Made by a program: the position numbers and the translations under genes. From Bacillus sp. USDA818B3_A (GTDB lineage: Bacteria > Bacillota > Bacilli > Bacillales > Cytobacillaceae), in contig NZ_JAABNN010000001.1 in the NCBI RefSeq assembly GCF_009928415.1, forward strand, positions 590,086-654,085: 64,000 nucleotides of DNA, written 5' to 3'. Numbering within the stretch: the stretch's first letter is position 1; each line of letters begins with the position of its first letter. This document shows positions 54,357-63,807 of this stretch, piece by piece. The notes beneath the pieces were generated by a model, which saw nothing but the letters and a program-made list of their open reading frames with translations, searched no databases and was not told where the DNA came from.

Positions 54357-55216
54357 CCAGCCAATGTAAATTCTTCTGCTGGCATATCTGACCAGCTTAC
54401 CCCTGCATAATTATCTCGGCCAAAATCCAGCCAAAGAACCATTTCATCCGGATTGTCATTTACAAATGTAGTCCCATCGAATTGGCCTACAAAATATTGT
54501 GTTCTTGACCCTTCTTTAAATTGAGGGTTATCACCAATGCTGACAAACATGACCCATTTTTGATTGTTTTCATTGCCATCTACTGGCAATTGAAACAGGT
54601 CAGGGCATTCCCAAACACCGTCATGCGACCCGGCTTTATTTCCAAATTCACTGGCAAACTCCCAGTCTTTTAGATTAGCAGAGATATAGAGCGTGACAGA
54701 TTGTCCGGTCGCCAATACCATCACCCATTTATTTGTTTCGTTATGCCAAAACACTTTTGGATCGCGATAATCTGTAATATTCAAGTCTGAAAGCACTGGA
54801 TTTCCTTCATACTTTACCCAAGTCCTTCCATTGTCTTTACTATAAGCCAGGCTTTGCCGTTGACGAGGCCGGTCTGATTCCGGGTAATTATCAGCACTTG
54901 TATAGATGGCCACTAACCCTGGTCCCTCAGGGAAAAAGCCTGAAGTATTGTTCCAATCCACAACCGCACTGCCAGAGAAAATCGCTCCATGATCGTCTGG
55001 ATATAAAGCAATCGGAAGCTGTTCCCAATAGATTAAATCCTTACTAACCGCATGTCCCCAGTGCATCGGTCCCCATGTAGTACCGAATGGATGGTATTGA
55101 TAAAAAAGATGATACTCATCATTAAAAAAGACCATTCCGTTTGGGTCGTTCATCCACTTTTCTTCTGGTGAAAAATGAAACTGTGGACGGTGCTTTTCTT
55201 TATACTTTTGTCTCAT
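54353..55216 (-). pseudogene. GH32 beta-fructosidase (sucrose/fructan hydrolase), N-terminal part, frameshifted
   Basis: 287 codons. The GH32 propeller is intact up to the break: nucleophile Asp in WMNDPNG, transition-state Asp in YRDPKVF, acid/base Glu in WECPDLFQL. The frame stops at SDMPAEEFTLAG, whereas homologues continue to RIYIGWMSNW; that sequence is present in the next frame. The join is consistent with a loss of 3n+1 bases near a GAAGA repeat. The two parts together (about 490 aa) equal a normal SacA-type enzyme. No signal peptide. Context: ABC importer upstream and fructokinase downstream, so substrate is sucrose or fructo-oligosaccharide. Confidence 0.82.
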
Positions 55217-55264
55217 CGTTTGTTTCTCCTTTTTGAAAATATTATCAATCTATTAAATTGGAAC

Positions 55265-55289
55265 AAGGCTGTTATTCTGTTACAGCCTT
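55265..55289 (-). terminator. hairpin after the fructan-operon binding-protein gene
   Basis: AAGGCTGT (55265-55272) and ACAGCCTT (55282-55289), a perfect 8-bp stem. The following T run is weak, so it probably attenuates or stabilises the message between the binding-protein and GH32 genes. Confidence 0.5.
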
Positions 55290-55310
55290 AGCCCCATTAT
55301 TTTAAATCAT

Positions 55311-56921
55311 TTATTTTGCGTTTCTGTCGTAGCCTGATTGCTTAATTTTCAACCACTCTTGCAAGCCTAAACGGTCTAATTCTTTTAAATAACCAGCCCA
55401 TTCTTGATCTACTTTACCGTTTTGAATCCATTCTGCGCGTTTTCTCATAACATAAGCAAACATGTCTGTTTCGATCGCAGAAAGTCGATCAAGTTCTTTT
55501 ATAGAGAAGAATACTTTAGGATAAATATTTTCTGCTGTCATATGAGGAACCATGACATCCTTCATTAATCCTAATCTCCATGCAGCATCATCAGGCTTGG
55601 TCGTCACTTTTCCATAGTACTCATCTAAAATCGCCAATGGTCCGCCGATACTAGTTTTTTGTCGTAATTCAACCGGTGCCATACCATTTAAAGGTTCATG
55701 ATGCAGCATACCTGTAGCCTCATCCAGTTTAAAGATGTTTTGCTGCTTTTTGTCTCCAAAAGTTCCCCAGTTATCTTGGACAGATTGATGTGGTTCATAT
55801 AATTGGTCAATCCATTTTGCTGTTAATTCAAGATTCTTGTTTGCACTTGTAATGACCATTCTGCCTCGATCAAAGCCCATTCCATTTGTTCTGGCTACGT
55901 TCACATGACCATCCGGACCCGCTAGCGGCTTCATAAGGTCATAATTGTCATTCATCCCTGTAATATTGGCTTTATCCCATGTGAAATACAAACCGTAACG
56001 ATTGTCTTTTCCTTTGGAAAGATACGTGTTCCAATCTTGCTCAAATGCTTCCACATCAATTAAACCTTCTTTATATAAATCATGAAGGAATTTAATCCCC
56101 TCTTTATACCCCTTATCGGATGCTGTAAAAGTAACTTTTCCATCGTTCGTTACAACCGTATGATCCCAGTTTTCCCCCAAGCCAAAGGAGCCAAATAAGA
56201 ATGCTAAATCTTCGCCGCCGGCTTTATTGATAAATGACATTGGAATTTCATCGGCTTTTCCGTTGCCATTAGGGTCTTTTGTTTTGAACGCAATCAATAC
56301 TTGCTTTAATTTTTCTGTTGTTGTTGGCATTTTTAACCCTAGTTTATTTAACCATTCAACATTAATCCAAGGGAAATCATCGACAGAGTGAATGCTTTCT
56401 TTCCCGGAGCCTAATTCCTCAATCCATGGAAAGGAGTAGATATGTCCGTCAGGAGCCGTCATCATTGCTTTATACTCAGGTGCTTGCTCCAAAACCTTTT
56501 TTAAGTTTGGCATGTCCTTTTCAATTAAGTCTTCAACCGGGATAATCGCACCATCTTTTGCTAGTTTTAATAAATCGTAGTCACTATAAGCAGCATCCAG
56601 GATGGCATCAGGCAAATCACCACTGGCCACTGCCAGGTTTCTTTTTTCAACAAAAGCATCGGAAGTGTAGTTCTTCCATTTAATATTAACACCTGTAGCC
56701 TTTTCCAAACGCTGGTAAATCAACTTTTCATTCGGATCTTTTGGAGCTAATGGCGAGCTTTGAGTCATAAAATTTAAGGTTACCTTTTCCTTTAAAGGAA
56801 ACTTAACATTCTTTAGGTCATACTCTTTTGCAGCTGTTTCACTGTTACCGCCGTTGCTGCAGCCTGAAACTAGAAATATAGCTGCGAGAGAAGTAGCTAA
56901 AACTTTTTTTGCATTTTTCAT
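55311..56921 (-). CDS. extracellular sugar-binding lipoprotein (LipO-like) of the fructan importer
   Basis: 536 aa. Signal peptide MKNAKKVLATSLAAIFLVSGC with lipobox VSGC. The mature protein is the long solute-binding type that partners LplB/YtcP permeases (DPNGNGKADEIPMSFI, AYVMRKRAEWIQNGKVDQEWAGYLKELDRLGL). In an operon with two permeases, GH32 and fructokinase, its ligand is probably sucrose, kestoses or short levan/inulin oligosaccharides. AGGAGG lies before the ATG. Confidence 0.88.
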   Translation of the reverse strand: MKNAKKVLATSLAAIFLVSGCSNGGNSETAAKEYDLKNVKFPLKEKVTLNFMTQSSPLAPKDPNEKLIYQRLEKATGVNIKWKNYTSDAFVEKRNLAVASGDLPDAILDAAYSDYDLLKLAKDGAIIPVEDLIEKDMPNLKKVLEQAPEYKAMMTAPDGHIYSFPWIEELGSGKESIHSVDDFPWINVEWLNKLGLKMPTTTEKLKQVLIAFKTKDPNGNGKADEIPMSFINKAGGEDLAFLFGSFGLGENWDHTVVTNDGKVTFTASDKGYKEGIKFLHDLYKEGLIDVEAFEQDWNTYLSKGKDNRYGLYFTWDKANITGMNDNYDLMKPLAGPDGHVNVARTNGMGFDRGRMVITSANKNLELTAKWIDQLYEPHQSVQDNWGTFGDKKQQNIFKLDEATGMLHHEPLNGMAPVELRQKTSIGGPLAILDEYYGKVTTKPDDAAWRLGLMKDVMVPHMTAENIYPKVFFSIKELDRLSAIETDMFAYVMRKRAEWIQNGKVDQEWAGYLKELDRLGLQEWLKIKQSGYDRNAK

Positions 56922-56979
56922 AATGATCCTCCTAAATGGTTTGTGTAAGCATTTGCAAAAATATATTTTTATTGGCTCA

Positions 56980-57861
56980 TTATTTTAGAGAACCAACCAT
57001 TACACCTTTTTCGAAGTATTTTTGGAAGAACGGATACATAACAATCAGTGGCAGACTGGAAATAACAATCGACGAGTATTTGATCATTTCAGAGAGCTTT
57101 TTCAGTTCAGCCATTGCCTGCTGGTCACTGATCATTCCCGGTTCAGCCTGGTTTTGGATTAAGATTGACCGTAAAACCAACTGTAATGGATGCAGCTTTG
57201 GATCTTCGAGATAAATCATAGCATCGAAATAAGAGTTCCATTGTCCAACAAAGGCATACATGGCTAAAACGAATATGATCGGTTTTGAAAGCGGCAATAC
57301 GATTTTAAAGAAAATTAATAGATCAGAGGCTCCATCTATCTTCGCTGCTTCATGCAATTCGTAAGGAATCCCTTTAAAATAAGTCCTTGCCAGGATAATG
57401 TTCCAAACATTCACAGCACCAGGGATTAAAATGGCCCAGACGGTGTTTAACATTCCCAAGTCTTTTACAACCAGGTATGTTGGGATAAGCCCTCCTCCGA
57501 AGAACATGGTAATAATAAACAATGTCATAAAGATATTTTTACCAACAAAACCGTTTACAGATAATGGATAGGCCGCGAAAACAGATACCACAACAGTTAC
57601 AATCGCAAATCCTACGGAGTAGAATATGGAATTGAAAAATCCTCGTACCATCGCATCATTGGATAAAATCAGCTTATATCCTTTAAAACTCCAATCCGAA
57701 AAATTAAAAGATATCCCTTTATTTAATAGAACCGTCGGATCCATAAACGAAGCGAGAACGACATATACCAAGGGAACTAACACGATTAATACAGCTATAA
57801 ATAGAAAGATATTATTTAAACCCAATATGATCCGGTCGATGCTGGTGTGTTTTATATTCAT
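56980..57861 (-). CDS. ABC sugar importer permease (YtcP-type)
   Basis: 293 aa with six membrane segments (first NIFLFIAVLIVLVPLVYVVLASF). EAA loop EAAKIDGASDLLIFFKIVLPLSKPI and C-terminus YFEKGVMVGSLK match the family. The start is placed at the ATG at 57861 because AAGGAGG is 9 nt upstream; a longer in-frame version from 57903 would overlap the preceding gene. It pairs with the LplB-type permease encoded just upstream. Confidence 0.88.
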   Translation of the reverse strand: MNIKHTSIDRIILGLNNIFLFIAVLIVLVPLVYVVLASFMDPTVLLNKGISFNFSDWSFKGYKLILSNDAMVRGFFNSIFYSVGFAIVTVVVSVFAAYPLSVNGFVGKNIFMTLFIITMFFGGGLIPTYLVVKDLGMLNTVWAILIPGAVNVWNIILARTYFKGIPYELHEAAKIDGASDLLIFFKIVLPLSKPIIFVLAMYAFVGQWNSYFDAMIYLEDPKLHPLQLVLRSILIQNQAEPGMISDQQAMAELKKLSEMIKYSSIVISSLPLIVMYPFFQKYFEKGVMVGSLK

Positions 57862-57880
57862 ATCAAGACTCCTCCTTTCG

Positions 57881-58858
57881 TTAATATAAACCTTCGCCTT
57901 CATTTAATTTCTTCACAATTTTATTTACTACAATTAACATAAACACGTTTATGATTGAATTAAACAGCCCAACAGCTGTTGAATAGGCGTAGTCACCTGC
58001 TTGTAAACCCACCTTGTACACATAAGTTGGCAAGATTTCAGAAGTCGGCAAGTTCATGGCCGTTTGCATTAAATAGGCTTTTTCAAATCCAATCGACATA
58101 ATGCCTCCAGCAGCCAAAATAAACGTAACAGCCATTAAGGGTTTAAGTGTCGGCAAATCAATATGGATGATTCTTTGCAGAATATTGGCTCCATCAATTG
58201 TCGCTGCATTATGCAATTCAGGGTCAACATTTGCTAAAGCAGCAACATAGATAATTGATGACCAGCCGGCTGCCTGCCATATTCCAGAAAGAATATAGAT
58301 GGATCGGAAGTAACCTGGATCTGACATGAACATGATCGGTTTCCCCGTGATATAAGTGATAAGGTGATTAATCGGACCAGTTGGTGATAAGAAAATAAAT
58401 ACCATCCCAACAATAACTACAACAGAAATAAAATTCGGTGCGTAAAGAACGAGTTGGATATTCTTTTTGATAGCCGCTCTGCGCAATTGATTCAGCATAA
58501 GTGCTAAAATAATTGGTATCGGAAACCCTAGGATTAAGCCAAATAGACTCAGTTTAAGTGTACTCATAAAAATGGCCCCGAAGTTTGGTGAAGAGAGAAA
58601 CTTCGTGAAATTATCAAGGCCAACCCAATCACTGCCTAAAATACCTTTAATCGTACTAAAATCTTTAAAGGCAATAATCGTTCCATACATCGGGATATAT
58701 TTAAAGATGATGGTAAGAATAACTGCTGGTGCGATAAGCAAATAAAGAAAGTAGTTTTTCTTAATATAATCGATTTGGCTTCTCAGTTTCGATGCTGATT
58801 TGGTCTTCGTTTTCATTTGTATTGCGCTTTCTTTTTTGGCATTGATTAAATTTTGCAA
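57881..58858 (-). CDS. ABC sugar importer permease (LplB-type), TTG start
   Basis: 325 aa. A 35-residue basic cytoplasmic extension (MKTKTKSASKLRSQIDYIKKN) precedes six membrane segments (first YFLYLLIAPAVILTIIFKYIPMYGTIIAFKDF). EAA-type loop: NAATIDGANILQRIIHIDLPTLKPL. The start is TTG at 58858 with AGGAGGT 7 nt upstream. First gene of the fructan importer operon. No ATPase gene is linked, as in the fucose importer. Confidence 0.88.
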   Translation of the reverse strand: MQNLINAKKESAIQMKTKTKSASKLRSQIDYIKKNYFLYLLIAPAVILTIIFKYIPMYGTIIAFKDFSTIKGILGSDWVGLDNFTKFLSSPNFGAIFMSTLKLSLFGLILGFPIPIILALMLNQLRRAAIKKNIQLVLYAPNFISVVVIVGMVFIFLSPTGPINHLITYITGKPIMFMSDPGYFRSIYILSGIWQAAGWSSIIYVAALANVDPELHNAATIDGANILQRIIHIDLPTLKPLMAVTFILAAGGIMSIGFEKAYLMQTAMNLPTSEILPTYVYKVGLQAGDYAYSTAVGLFNSIINVFMLIVVNKIVKKLNEGEGLY

Positions 58859-59057
58859 TCGCTTTACCTCCTATCTAACTGCTTTATTTGATAAAATTTT
58901 TATTGCTTATCTGCTTTTAACTATATCAGGTAGGATTAAAGTTGGATTTCAATATCTTTGGGTACGGATGTTTAAAATTTTCGGCATTTGAAATCGATTC
59001 CATCTAAATAAAATTAATAAAGTAAACGGTTAACAAGATTATGAAGTAATAAAAAAA
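58859..59057. promoter_or_regulatory. probable promoter region of the fructan importer operon
   Basis: About 200 bp of AT-rich DNA between the importer operon and the terminator of the sensor operon. It contains AGTAAACGGTTAACA near 59018-59032, weakly cre-like or operator-like. No clear -35/-10 pair was settled on. Expected binding region for the nearby AraC-type response regulator. Confidence 0.35.
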
Positions 59058-59084
59058 ATCTCCTAGTTTCTAAAACTAGAAGAT
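59058..59084 (-). terminator. terminator of the sensor-regulator-binding protein operon
   Basis: ATCTCCTAGTTT (59058-59069) and AAACTAGAAGAT (59073-59084), a 12-bp stem with one mismatch and a 3-nt loop, followed on the minus strand by eight T. Confidence 0.85.
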
Positions 59085-59087
59085 GAA

Positions 59088-60419
59088 TTATGGTTTCTCT
59101 ATTTCTTTAAGAGCCGTATTAATTTTTTCTACCGCTTCTTTAGCGGAAACATTTGCATCCTTCCCTCCGATTCCAACATCCTCAAATAATGTCTTTATGG
59201 CATCGCTGACAACCGGATAAACTGGCGTAACCGGACGGTTCCTGGAAAATTTCTGTGCTTGCAGTAATAAAATATTTTTAGGATATTCGTTAAATTCAGG
59301 AAGAGCTTTTGCTACCGAGTATCTTGCCGGTATATCTCCTGTCATAGTGACATATTTTTTCATTCCTTCATAACTTGTTACATACTTGATAAACTTCCAA
59401 GCTTCCTTTGGATGTTTAGATTTTGATGTGATTCCGAGCGACCATGCTCCATTCGGAGCAACCTGATACTTGGCCTTTGGCAGAGGTGCCACTCCAAAAT
59501 CTTCTCCCAGTTTGAAATCAGTATTTCTTTCAAAGTCCTTTAAAGTCCAGGATCCCATTACCGTCATCGCAAGCTTCCCTGATTCGAATGCTCCTGAAGG
59601 TATTTCAAAGGTAGCCACTCCATATTTATTGTATAGGTCTTGATAAAATTGGAGGGCCTTCAATGCTTCGGCTGAATCTACATATCCACTTGCCGTTGTC
59701 CCATCAGGGCTTAGTACAGTGGTACCAAACTGCCAAAGGAAAGGTGTTTTAAAATACGCAGGAGCCTCTCCTTCACCAAATCCTTGCGCCGGGTCAATAC
59801 CAATCACACCTTTTGCAGGATTATTTAGTTTTTTTGCGATTTCTACTACTTCGTCCCAAGTTAAAGGTTTATTCGGATTCTTTGGCGGAAGAGGGATACC
59901 GGCCTTTTTAAATAAATGGATATTGTAGCATAAGGCAATACTGGACTCCGTAACGGGAGCAAGGTAAATTTGGCCTTTATAGCTTAAGCCTTTTAAGGTA
60001 GTTTCAGGGATATCGTCTATCTTGCCTTCTTTTCTCATATATTGATCTAATGATAATAGCGATCCTGTATTGGCATATAGAGCCAAAGTTGGACTGTCAA
60101 TGGTCAAAATATCCGGAGGGTTCCCTGCTGCGAGTTCGGTTCGGAGTCTGATTTCATAATCACTGTATGGAATCGACTTCATTTGCACGTCAATATCGGG
60201 ATTTGCCTTTTCAAAAGCAGAAACTAATTCTTCATACGCTTTATTTTCAGCGGCGTTACCGCTATTTCTCCAGAATGTCAGCTGGATTTGGTCGACTTCA
60301 TCAGTTTGATTTACGTTTTCTTTTTTACTGCCAGAGAATGTATCGAAAAAAGAAAATGTCAACCCTGCAATACTTAAAAGAATGATGGAAAAAATAATGA
60401 CCGTGAACCATTTTTTCAT
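59088..60419 (-). CDS. family 1 extracellular solute-binding protein, probable sensory partner of the kinase
   Basis: 443 aa, MalE/UgpB-like solute-binding fold (LTFWRNSGNAAENKAYEELVSAFEKANPDIDVQMKSIPYSDYEIRLRTELAAGNPPDILTID). The N-terminus (MKKWFTVIIFSIILLSIAGLTFSFFD) is hydrophobic but has no lipobox Cys, so it may stay as a membrane anchor rather than a lipoprotein. It is cotranscribed with a sensor kinase and response regulator (21-bp gap) and separated by a terminator from the ABC operon, which has its own binding protein. That suggests a sensing role. The ATG at 60419 is favoured because AAAGGGA is correctly spaced for it. Confidence 0.85.
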   Translation of the reverse strand: MKKWFTVIIFSIILLSIAGLTFSFFDTFSGSKKENVNQTDEVDQIQLTFWRNSGNAAENKAYEELVSAFEKANPDIDVQMKSIPYSDYEIRLRTELAAGNPPDILTIDSPTLALYANTGSLLSLDQYMRKEGKIDDIPETTLKGLSYKGQIYLAPVTESSIALCYNIHLFKKAGIPLPPKNPNKPLTWDEVVEIAKKLNNPAKGVIGIDPAQGFGEGEAPAYFKTPFLWQFGTTVLSPDGTTASGYVDSAEALKALQFYQDLYNKYGVATFEIPSGAFESGKLAMTVMGSWTLKDFERNTDFKLGEDFGVAPLPKAKYQVAPNGAWSLGITSKSKHPKEAWKFIKYVTSYEGMKKYVTMTGDIPARYSVAKALPEFNEYPKNILLLQAQKFSRNRPVTPVYPVVSDAIKTLFEDVGIGGKDANVSAKEAVEKINTALKEIEKP

Positions 60420-60446
60420 CTGCATTCCCTTTCTTTCTACTCTTTA

Positions 60447-62036
60447 TCAATCTACGGAATTTCGGAACTCAACAGGTGTTTGTCCAAAGTGCTTTTTAAA
60501 AACAGTGCTAAAATATCCCGAGTTAGAAAATCCGACCAGATTTGCTACATCAATGATTTTAAGCTCCTCATCTCTCAGGAACCGCTTAGCTTTTTCCATT
60601 CGTACGTTAACAAGGTAATCGCTAAAATTCTGCCCAACATAATTTTTAAAAGTCTCTGATAAATAGGCACTATTAATATGAAAGAGCTCAGATAATGAGG
60701 TAAGTGAAATTTCACTTGCATAATGCTGATCCAAATATTGCCTAACACTATCAATGATTAATTTTCCATTCGAAAAGCGGGCCAATCTTACCTTTTCAAT
60801 AATGAGCTCCGCCAATTGATAAAGATGTTCCAACACTTTACTTTGTGCATTAAGCTCCCAAATACTTTGCTGGCAATTCCACATTGTTTCTTGAATGTTA
60901 CCCGTTTCAATATGATATTTTCTTGCGATGGAACCTAACAAAAATAACACTCGATTGGCCGAGAATGAAAAGGTCATAATTGATTGAGTTCCATCCCTTC
61001 CCAATAGATTGTGAATATTGTCCTTAAACACCTCGATTTGGACATTTTCAATCGCATTGGTTAACTTTCTCTCAAATTCTGGTGAAAACTCAAATCCTTC
61101 TTCTCTCGTCATCTTCCCTTCAATCACCTGTGATTGTGAGCCCAGTTGACTTTGGCTCCAGGCAAGTAAGCTTGAAATATACCCCGTCTTAAAGTTTGGA
61201 AGACCGTTGACAACATTCCCAATACCAATCACTGTTTCTAGATTAAGGAGTTTTTTTACATTTTGCTGTATTTTTTTTATGACATTGGAAGTTGAATTTA
61301 ACTTTTCAGAATCAATCAACTGTATATAATGAATCATATTGGCATAGCTGGGGTCATAAAAGGAATACGTTCCCGAATACTCTTTTGCGATTTCCCTGCA
61401 TAGCATCTGAAAAGGTATCCGGAGCTCTTTTAACCGGTTTAGATTGCCTTCATTTTCTCTAATTTCCACGGTGACAAATTGTACGATTGCATCCTCTCTC
61501 ACAAGATCTTCCAGCTGCAGCTGACTCAGTCTCTCGTTTACCATCTTAAGCTGTAACCATTCCTCTTTTACTAAATAGAGCAAGTATTTTTCTTGCACTT
61601 CTTGCAGCTGGGTAAGAACAAGCTGGCGCATCCGCGCCGTTTCCACTTGTTTTTTCTTCTCGTCCTCGATTTCACAGCGGATTTTTCTTAATGCTTCTAC
61701 TAATTCATCAGGGGCAACAGGTTTCAGCAGGTAGTCCCTAACCCCTTCCTTCATTGAGCCTTTGACGTATTCAAAGTCGGAATAACCGGATAAGACAATG
61801 ACTTTAACCTTCGGAAATTCCTGCTGACAATGCTTCGCTAATTCAATTCCACCCATAATGGGCATCCTCATATCTGTAATAACTAAATCAATCTCACTGT
61901 TCCGGACCATTTCAAGTGCTTCTTGGCCATTGGAAGCCTCACCTGTAATTTCGAACCCTTCCTCTTCCCAATCCACTTTCATTCGTAAGCCTTTACGAAT
62001 TTGAATCTCATCATCCGTAAGAAGTACCTTCAACAT
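60447..62036 (-). CDS. YesN-type response regulator (receiver + AraC HTH)
   Basis: 529 aa. Receiver domain at 1-120: acidic pair in LLTDDE, phospho-acceptor Asp in IDLVITDMRMPIMGG, Lys in DYLLKPV. A long middle region (about 130-420) has coiled-coil character. The C-terminal AraC domain has two HTH motifs (LTSLSELFHINSAYLSETFKNYVGQNFSDYL and IIDVANLVGFSNSGYFSTVFKKHFGQTPVEFR). The start at 62036 follows AGAGGTG. It overlaps the kinase gene by 26 bp. It should activate the neighbouring fructan importer operon in response to sugar. Confidence 0.92.
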   Translation of the reverse strand: MLKVLLTDDEIQIRKGLRMKVDWEEEGFEITGEASNGQEALEMVRNSEIDLVITDMRMPIMGGIELAKHCQQEFPKVKVIVLSGYSDFEYVKGSMKEGVRDYLLKPVAPDELVEALRKIRCEIEDEKKKQVETARMRQLVLTQLQEVQEKYLLYLVKEEWLQLKMVNERLSQLQLEDLVREDAIVQFVTVEIRENEGNLNRLKELRIPFQMLCREIAKEYSGTYSFYDPSYANMIHYIQLIDSEKLNSTSNVIKKIQQNVKKLLNLETVIGIGNVVNGLPNFKTGYISSLLAWSQSQLGSQSQVIEGKMTREEGFEFSPEFERKLTNAIENVQIEVFKDNIHNLLGRDGTQSIMTFSFSANRVLFLLGSIARKYHIETGNIQETMWNCQQSIWELNAQSKVLEHLYQLAELIIEKVRLARFSNGKLIIDSVRQYLDQHYASEISLTSLSELFHINSAYLSETFKNYVGQNFSDYLVNVRMEKAKRFLRDEELKIIDVANLVGFSNSGYFSTVFKKHFGQTPVEFRNSVD

Positions 62037-63807
62037 GTAGATCACCTCTATCCACATTTATACATAATGTAATCCGTGTGCCTTCATTCTTTTCAGATTC
62101 AATCTGATATGAAAAGTTTTTACCGTAGTAAAGTCCCAATCGGCTAAGGACGTTTCTAAGCCCAATGCTCCTGCCTTTACTTTTTAATACATTCGTTGTT
62201 TCACTCTTTGTATCTTCACTCAGTAAATTGGAAATCACTTCTTCAGACATTCCGATTCCTCTATCTTCCACCATAATTAATACCTGATGGTTGATCTTTT
62301 GGGTTTTAATAAAGATTTCTGCAGAGGCTTTTTCGCTAAAACTATATTTCACGGCATTTTCAACGAGTGGCTGGAGGATAAATTTAATAATCGGAAGAGT
62401 TTTTGTCTCGGGATCCTCCTCAATTCTAATTGTGATGTCGTCTTCGTATCTCACCTTTAAAATGTCCGTATAACTGCGGATATAATTAACCTCTTCACCC
62501 AATGTTACCACATCGCTTTGCGTATTTAAGGAGTATCTCATCATCCGGCCCAAATATATACTGACATTCATAACCTCTTTATTTTTCCCCTGAACAGCTA
62601 GCCCTCCAATGATTTCAAGCGTATTGTTCAAAAAATGGGGATTGATTTGCAGTAATAGCGCTTTGTATTCGGCATCCTTTCGGCGGATATTGGTTTCATA
62701 TTCCGTTTCAATTAAGGTCTTTAATCGATCAACGGTATGATCGAACACTTTTATCAGATAACCTACTTCGTTGTTATTCGATTTGATTGTTGGCATTAAG
62801 CGTTTCGCGCCGGAAAAATCTCCGTTTTCAATCACTCTCATCGCTTTAGCCAGTTTTCCCAATGGACTAACGATATTGGAAGAAAGCATATAAGAAGCGA
62901 CTATTGTTAACAAAAAAACAATTCCGCTGGTTAATAGTAAGTTTCGTTGTAAAAAGTATACTTTTGAGAACAAATCAGACTTGGTCACTTCACTAACCAG
63001 GAACCAATTACCCATTGATAACTTTTGATAAAACACAAAGTAATCCTCACCGTTATAATCAGTTTCTAATAACCCTTTTTGATTTTGACTATTTTTTATT
63101 TTAGTTAAACTTTGTATTAATACCTTTTTCGGAGTATAGATCTTCCCTTGTAATACGTTTGCTCCCTGCTGATCGATTAAATACGCATGACCTCTTCTTC
63201 CAATCGTGATTTTTTTCAAAGCTGTTTCTAGCAAAGCGGAAGGGATATTAACCTTGATAATCCCATAGGTTTTAAACGTATTCATATCAAAAAGAGGTAA
63301 AATATAGCTATTAACATTACCTTGAGCTGGCAGATAAGCATCAATATGGGACTTTGCAAATCGCTGTTCATTTTTTGTGAAGTCATTAAACCAATCCATT
63401 TGGTGCAGGTCGGGACGATTCCCCCAGGTCCCTTCGCCATCATTTAGAACAACGGAAATGGACATTCCATTTGAATTGTTAACCATTATCGAGGATAGCA
63501 GCGTTTTAAGTTGATTTTTTTGTAGTAAGCTCTGGCCTTTCGAAATTTTCGCATCCTTATTTTCCAGCTTTAACCACTGTTGGGTCGCTTGATTGACAAG
63601 TACCTGCTTTCCCAAATCCTGCGCCTGTGTTGTGACGGAATTAATATAAAGTGAATACTGGTCCATTGCCTCGACAGTTAAATCCTGAGTCTGTTCTTCA
63701 ATAATCGATGTAAACCAGCTTGGAATAATAATGGACAATATGATTAACGGAATCGTTAACAAGCAAGTAAACACTATAAACAAACGATTACGTAAGGAAA
63801 AAAGCAT
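62011..63807 (-). CDS. YesM-type sensor histidine kinase
   Basis: 598 aa. Membrane segment 1 at about 8-30, extracellular sensor domain (Cache-like) to about 285, membrane segment 2 (LLLTSGIVFLLTIVASYMLS), HAMP linker (SNIVSPLGKLAKAMRVIENGDFSG), then a LytS/YesM-type kinase: H-box INPHFLNNTLEIIGGLA with the phospho-His, N-box LQPLVENAVKYSF, G-boxes EDRGIGMS and SKGRSIGLRNVLSRLGLYYG. It phosphorylates the overlapping YesN-type regulator. The extracellular domain may contact the solute-binding protein encoded in the same operon. Confidence 0.93.
   Translation of the reverse strand: MLFSLRNRLFIVFTCLLTIPLIILSIIIPSWFTSIIEEQTQDLTVEAMDQYSLYINSVTTQAQDLGKQVLVNQATQQWLKLENKDAKISKGQSLLQKNQLKTLLSSIMVNNSNGMSISVVLNDGEGTWGNRPDLHQMDWFNDFTKNEQRFAKSHIDAYLPAQGNVNSYILPLFDMNTFKTYGIIKVNIPSALLETALKKITIGRRGHAYLIDQQGANVLQGKIYTPKKVLIQSLTKIKNSQNQKGLLETDYNGEDYFVFYQKLSMGNWFLVSEVTKSDLFSKVYFLQRNLLLTSGIVFLLTIVASYMLSSNIVSPLGKLAKAMRVIENGDFSGAKRLMPTIKSNNNEVGYLIKVFDHTVDRLKTLIETEYETNIRRKDAEYKALLLQINPHFLNNTLEIIGGLAVQGKNKEVMNVSIYLGRMMRYSLNTQSDVVTLGEEVNYIRSYTDILKVRYEDDITIRIEEDPETKTLPIIKFILQPLVENAVKYSFSEKASAEIFIKTQKINHQVLIMVEDRGIGMSEEVISNLLSEDTKSETTNVLKSKGRSIGLRNVLSRLGLYYGKNFSYQIESEKNEGTRITLCINVDRGDLHVEGTSYG

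Noticed and set aside
59018-59032. AGTAAACGGTTAACA as a cre site or fucose-type operator
   Set aside because: Two or more mismatches at key cre positions and not a good palindrome; mentioned only as part of the promoter region.
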